Shown: piece after piece, positions 60,801 through 64,000 of the stretch
Layout: each line of letters begins with the position of its first letter
Numbering within the stretch: position 1 is the first letter of the stretch
Assembly: GCA_035551995.1 (NCBI GenBank)
Contig: DASZME010000037.1
Location: 38,395 to 102,394, forward strand
DNA from: RYN-428 sp035551995
GTDB taxonomy: Bacteria > Planctomycetota > Phycisphaerae > Tepidisphaerales > Tepidisphaeraceae
Reading direction: 5' to 3'
DNA length: 64,000 nt
Position numbers and translations under genes: made by a program
Notes under the pieces: generated by a model
Seen by the model: only the letters and a program-made list of their open reading frames with translations
Database searches by the model: none
What the model was told of the DNA's origin: nothing

Positions 60801-62438
60801 GAACAACAGGGACGCTTTGATGACGCACTCAAAGTCCTCGAGGCCAACGCCGCCGATCCTCGCATCGTCAGCAAACGGCTTCAATGCCATATCACGGCCG
60901 GCCATACCGACGCGGCCCGCAAGGGATTGGCCGCCGCGCTGGCGAAAAATCCCGACAACATCGACCTCCTGAATTTGTTGACGGTCGTCAATATCGACGC
61001 GTACCAATACCCCGAGGCGCGCGCCATCGCCGCCCACGTCTTGAAACTCGATCCTCGGAACGACGTCGCCACCTATTACCAGGCCCTCGTCGAACTGCGC
61101 GATCCGGTCGAGGGAGATCTTCCGCTGGCGTTGAAGAACCTGCAGCTTGTCACCCTGCGCAGCCCGCGGAGCGTCCTTTACAAACTCGAATACGCCAACG
61201 CCCTGTCCCGGATCAAGGACATCGACGGCATGACGGTGCAGATCGAAGACGCGATGAAGCTCGATCCGTTTAACCGCAACGCCCGGATCCGCCTTCTGGA
61301 ACTCTATTCGCTCCAGAAAAAATGGAGCCAGTTCGAGAAGGTGGTGACCGACGCCGAGCTCAATCCGGCGATGGCCGATCCCGCCATCTGGGCGCGAACG
61401 CACGCCTATGGATTGTCGGCCCAGGAACAATTTCCGCAGGCGATCGCGAAGATTCGCGAGGCGATCGCGATGGAGCCGCGGAACCCGATGTTCGGCCGCG
61501 ATTACCTGGTCATCCTCCTGCAAGCCAAGGACTATCAGGGCGTCATCGGCGAAACCCAGCGCCTGATGGACGCCGGCGTGCGCGAGTGGTGGATGCTGCA
61601 CATGCGCGGCGTGGCTCGGATCGCCTCGGGCAAAATGGCCGAGGGGTTCGAGCAGTTGGATAAGGCAATGGTCCTGGCGGAAGCCATTACGGACGCAACC
61701 GCGTCCGGCGACGCTTATCAGCAGGTCCTGGACTCTTTTTCCCAAGTGTCGCCCGATGAGGCGCTGGCCCGCGTGATGAAGCGAAACGCCATCCCGCGCT
61801 GGCGGCTGCAATGCGTGTCGCTGATGATGCGAAAACACGATTTCGCCGGAGCCCTGGTACAGCTGGCGCCGCTAATCGAGAAAAAGACGATGGCGACCCT
61901 CACCCGTTCCGAACGCATCTCGACGCTGCGGTTCGCCGCCGAGTGCAATCAGTACGGCGGGCATCCTGAATCGGCCAAGGCGTTCTATCTCGACTGGCTG
62001 CAGGAAGCGCCCAACGATCCGACCGTGTTGAACAATCTCGCCTGTCTGCTGGCGGAAAACCTGCACCAACCCGAGGAGGCCCGGCAATACAGCCAGCGGG
62101 CGTTTGATCTGGGTCGCAAGGTCAACTTATCCGATCCGATGGTCGTCGATACCCAAGGGTGGGTCCTGACCCTCTGCGGCGGCGCCGCGACGACCGAAGG
62201 GTTAACCATTCTGAGCGGCCTGGTCGACACTCACGGCGATTTTCTGGACGCCCGATATCACCTGGCGATGGCGTATTTGAAGGTCAATCGCCCCGCCGAC
62301 GCGGCGGCCGAACTGTCGACGGCGGTCGCGCAGATCAAGGCGCTGGAAGAGAAGAAGCTGCCGGTGAATCCCGATATCAAGGCGCAGATCATGGCCGCCG
62401 CCGACAAAGCCAAAACGCTCAGCCGCGCGGGAGACTAG
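57816..62438 (+). CDS. Giant tetratricopeptide-repeat protein of the exosortase locus
   Basis: This 1540-residue protein has an N-terminal membrane segment (FVTSVGAVIFIGLGLVAF). The rest is almost entirely TPR-type helical repeats with Ala-rich pairs of helices, such as LLAEAYQANAQFSEALSEYRAAL and FPQAIAKIREAIAMEPRNP. TPR proteins occur in exopolysaccharide and exosortase loci (PrsT-like). The N-terminal anchor suggests the repeats face the periplasm, perhaps as a scaffold. The gene begins 12 bases after the EpsI-like stop. No Cys-based lipobox is seen. Size is well above usual members. Confidence 0.87.
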   Translation: MAKRVNTSFVTSVGAVIFIGLGLVAFGPKLKARLLRPQTAIEVQKLRAQADDFVAKRQLSDARDAINSAWLLDRTDKELCLRRGDILAMLTEQEGQEVMQQARISWQNALEIDPKYSDAARRLMDSYADQMEIAPTPQVCFRLREAAARCLQIDPNDARSTAYLHIATIQQWVQGTPKTELEITQAITVLEELLKKDPSAADVMFYLIRGKAYRAAEDARSNRPEAAQKAIADCRATLAAAVEKYSDSPAMNFRVFQGYVLLTDADRDPDQVARDRADANAAIERARVGVKDSDPRYADFQYVAADWAHRNGRDEESEKILREFYTKRPHDQRARLALARRLGLTGDPAKRDEAIEILSQRVELTGETGVRATHIREMESQTLLDLTSFRISLYPTLPPSQRPEMMKKIDDGYARVETLAVADSIPVLRLKGLIYQLKRDFVEAVASLSRAKTLLEHSDPKNPIKWDLMYQLATANREAGQNKAAEKLLAEIVDRFNAYLPAHEQLAELYLESNSLESARRQIDEIAELKPGLPDVLRFRVALAQRAGHREEAEKLYGSLPEIQFSDKLAKAQVAANLGNSRDAIRLLSAMQLEKPDDSSVTIALIQEYNRSDDRKKGLDVLEAGLKRNPKDERLVMYKRELNSATPGESDSVVDQLAGIGDPFYRAIQAGRIALSNANYNEVRKHAADAEQIRHDDPATWDLYFQTYKREQNWEMAEKALESLTRLNADHANGLMYRWSLAMARAQWPEAIGIGRQLTVERESFGQSWILLAEAYQANAQFSEALSEYRAALERQTTNIDAYKGMADCYVGLGQSDRARDVIATGQKMFPDNLELREWAWTYDAKIDAAKVIPLRRQVLAQQPDEPENYIALAGTAVQAGKQCFAVDPIKAKGFIDQASDTLTKGVGRFPDNLRLNAALAETLQNAGRVADGAKILRELSERPAWKGKPEPLLVLSDYYTHSHDAAHSEQAIRDALDRGGAKSVDIQIQLATQLEQQGRFDDALKVLEANAADPRIVSKRLQCHITAGHTDAARKGLAAALAKNPDNIDLLNLLTVVNIDAYQYPEARAIAAHVLKLDPRNDVATYYQALVELRDPVEGDLPLALKNLQLVTLRSPRSVLYKLEYANALSRIKDIDGMTVQIEDAMKLDPFNRNARIRLLELYSLQKKWSQFEKVVTDAELNPAMADPAIWARTHAYGLSAQEQFPQAIAKIREAIAMEPRNPMFGRDYLVILLQAKDYQGVIGETQRLMDAGVREWWMLHMRGVARIASGKMAEGFEQLDKAMVLAEAITDATASGDAYQQVLDSFSQVSPDEALARVMKRNAIPRWRLQCVSLMMRKHDFAGALVQLAPLIEKKTMATLTRSERISTLRFAAECNQYGGHPESAKAFYLDWLQEAPNDPTVLNNLACLLAENLHQPEEARQYSQRAFDLGRKVNLSDPMVVDTQGWVLTLCGGAATTEGLTILSGLVDTHGDFLDARYHLAMAYLKVNRPADAAAELSTAVAQIKALEEKKLPVNPDIKAQIMAAADKAKTLSRAGD

Positions 62439-62551
62439 CGATCGTCCGCGACGCCGGGGCCAATAAATTTTTGCGCGGGTTTGCCCGCGTCCGGCGAACA
62501 GGAACGGCGATTCTATAGTATGATGTACGACGATTCAGGAATGGAAAAACC

Positions 62552-64000
62552 ATGACGACATTACCGCAGACCGCGCCAGTTCGCACGCATTTGCCGGCGC
62601 CGACCAATTCCATGGTCTCCCCCGGACCGATGGGCCTGGGCGCCGGCGTAACGCCCGCGCAAGGCGCCATGAACGGCGCCGACGTTTGGCGGGTCATCCG
62701 ATCCAATCTCTGGCTCATCGTCGGCGTGCTCCTGGTATCGGCCGCGATGGGATATGGGCTCAACTCCTGGCTGGCGCGAACGCACTCGCGATTTACCTCG
62801 ACCGGGCTTGTACAGGTCAAAGGCAACGAGGCGGCGTTCAGCTTCGATAATCCGCACGGCGACGGCAACGCCAATCTCGAAGTCGAACAAAATACGCAAA
62901 CCGCCCTGCTGCTGAGCGAGCGCCTCCTCTCGAGCATTCTCGACAGCAGCGACGCCATTCGACAAACCGACTGGTTCAAGCAATTCATTTTCTACAAGAA
63001 CGGCCAGCAACTGGTCGACGCCGAGGCGGCCAAGGCCGATCTGCTGGATCATCTGTCGGTGGTGCCGATCACCGGCTCGCGCGTGATCAAGGTGCAGATG
63101 TCCTGGTCGGTTCCGAAGGATTGCCAGACGATCGTGCAGGAAATCGTCGATCAGCACATCAAGAACGAAAAGAGCAAGGTCAACACCTCCGAAGTCGAAC
63201 GCAATAACAACCTCGAACAGCTCAAGCTGAATTACGACGGGCAGATCCACGAAAAGACCGATCGCATGAACAGCATCGCCACCAAGCTGGGCGCTTCGGG
63301 CGTCGGCATCTACGCCGGCGGCAACAGCAAGGAATTTGAACTTCAATCGCTCATCTCCGAGCAGCTTCGCGCGATGGCCTTTCTCGGCGCCGCCGACGCG
63401 AAGATGAAAACCTTCGAAAAACAGATGGAGACCAACAGCGCCCCGGAGCTTGAAGAGGCGCTGCAGCGAAGCGCGCTTTATTCCGATTACCGCCGGAAGG
63501 TCGATGATTTGCAGCTTCAATACAGCGAGGTGTCGGCGTCGCTGGGGTCGCAGAACCAGCGTTCCCTTCAGTTGAAGCGCAGCTTGGATTTGATGCAGCA
63601 GCGGCTGGCGGATACGGAAAACGACATTCGCTCCCGCACCGCCGAATTGATGCGGGCCAACCTTGTCAATGATCGCACGGCGGCCGACCAGGCGCGAGCC
63701 CGTATCGATCAGCGCGTACAGACCATTCGCGGGGAAATTTCCGATCTTGCCCGGGATCGCAATGAATACGAGCGATTGAGCTCGGACGTAACGAATCTAC
63801 GCGCCCAGCTCGATCATGTGAAAGATCAACAAGACAAGATCGGTTATCTGATGACGCCGGGCAAGTGGGCGCCGGTCGAGTGGGCGACGTTTCCTGATCT
63901 GCCGGACCATCCGACCTTCCCCCGCCTTGTGGTGACGCTCCCGCTGGCGATCATGATCGGGCTGGCGTTGAGCCTGGGCATCGCATTTCTGCGCGAGGTG
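62552..64000 (+). CDS. Wzz/GumC-like polysaccharide chain-length regulator (3' end outside window)
   Basis: This gene runs from the ATG at 62552 to the window edge, 483 codons with no stop. An N-terminal membrane segment follows NGADVWRVIRSNLWLIVGVLLV. A long periplasmic region (EQNTQTALLLSERLLSS) with extensive coiled coil (QRSLQLKRSLDLMQQRL) follows. A PEWATFPDLPDHPTFPR-like stretch (PVEWATFPDLPDHP) precedes a second membrane segment at the edge (VTLPLAIMIGLALSLGI). That topology is characteristic of Wzz/GumC proteins. A C-terminal tyrosine kinase domain could follow but is not seen here. AGGA lies upstream of the start. Confidence 0.9.
   Translation, partial: MTTLPQTAPVRTHLPAPTNSMVSPGPMGLGAGVTPAQGAMNGADVWRVIRSNLWLIVGVLLVSAAMGYGLNSWLARTHSRFTSTGLVQVKGNEAAFSFDNPHGDGNANLEVEQNTQTALLLSERLLSSILDSSDAIRQTDWFKQFIFYKNGQQLVDAEAAKADLLDHLSVVPITGSRVIKVQMSWSVPKDCQTIVQEIVDQHIKNEKSKVNTSEVERNNNLEQLKLNYDGQIHEKTDRMNSIATKLGASGVGIYAGGNSKEFELQSLISEQLRAMAFLGAADAKMKTFEKQMETNSAPELEEALQRSALYSDYRRKVDDLQLQYSEVSASLGSQNQRSLQLKRSLDLMQQRLADTENDIRSRTAELMRANLVNDRTAADQARARIDQRVQTIRGEISDLARDRNEYERLSSDVTNLRAQLDHVKDQQDKIGYLMTPGKWAPVEWATFPDLPDHPTFPRLVVTLPLAIMIGLALSLGIAFLREV

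Noticed and set aside
60321..61838. 505-residue antisense frame over the second half of the TPR gene
   Set aside because: Same reason. Composition is typical of a mirrored frame.
62541..62555. Five-codon leader ORF (ATG GAA AAA CCA TGA) overlapping the start of the Wzz-like gene
   Set aside because: The ATGA overlap is suggestive, but such short frames are common and no attenuator is visible.
62561..63520. 319-residue minus-strand frame over the Wzz/GumC-like gene
   Set aside because: The plus strand codes a complete coiled-coil and transmembrane pattern that runs past the window edge. The minus frame has no motif.

Overview
The window is GC-rich chromosomal DNA of a planctomycete-type bacterium, possibly class Phycisphaerae (inferred from gene content, with no marker-gene comparison). 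Supporting signs are two DUF1501 proteins, a DUF1549/DUF1553 protein, a DUF1800 protein, tandem divergent ClpP paralogues, an exosortase locus, many lipoproteins with planctomycete-type architectures and long intergenic repeats. No phage or conjugative block and no rRNA operon is visible. Two tRNA genes are present, Val-TAC and Arg-TCG.

Layout. 1-5018: the 5' end of rpiA, then clpP1 - VOC protein - clpP2, a lipoprotein, a NapG/MauM-like ferredoxin and a WD40 protein. 5280-8781: a DUF1501 and DUF1549/1553 pair. 8957-12357: DinB protein, an NCS2-type permease and a DUF1080-like secreted protein. 12543-13060: a GAF-domain gene remnant. 13192-18677 (minus strand): DUF2235 hydrolase, GH81 glucanase, 3-methyladenine glycosylase and a beta-lactamase-fold hydrolase. 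18867-23662: a secreted GH-like protein, a tiny Cys-rich protein, a class V aminotransferase and a GH57 glucan-branching enzyme. 23691-24343: MntA/HepT toxin-antitoxin pair. 24537-33240: cysteine synthase family, PqiA/PqiB, vWA protein, tRNA-Val, GT2, ankyrin lipoprotein and transglutaminase-like protein. 33364-40283: FAD oxidoreductase, tRNA-Arg, DksA-like zinc finger plus HyuA, SDR, sugar isomerase/epimerase and an orphan ABC metal permease. 40448-43600: DUF1800-DUF1501 operon. 43777-45037: a decayed patch with a frameshifted Uma2 gene and a TPR remnant. 45078-46194: prfB with the classical in-frame UGA +1 frameshift site. 46499-53483: amidohydrolase, lipoprotein, DUF1802, thioredoxin-like, ANL ligase, endonuclease IV, PIN toxin/antitoxin and inositol monophosphatase family. 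53705-64000: an exopolysaccharide/exosortase locus with a Wza-like exporter, exosortase, EpsI-like protein, a 1540-residue TPR protein and a Wzz/GumC-like protein that runs off the end.

The most unusual features are repeats. (i) Heptamer-based inverted repeats flank the clpP and ferredoxin genes. (ii) A hairpin repeat with the core GTTTAGCGGCCCCGC occurs five times, always outside coding sequence apart from one stop codon. (iii) A second palindromic family occurs three times, and one copy, together with an 81-bp near-perfect palindrome, lies in frame inside hyuA, giving the protein an insertion of about 80 residues with the frame kept. The second ClpP also has Asn where the catalytic Asp is expected. 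I found no completely new defence or metabolic system. The in-frame palindromes and the exosortase/TPR locus are the best leads.
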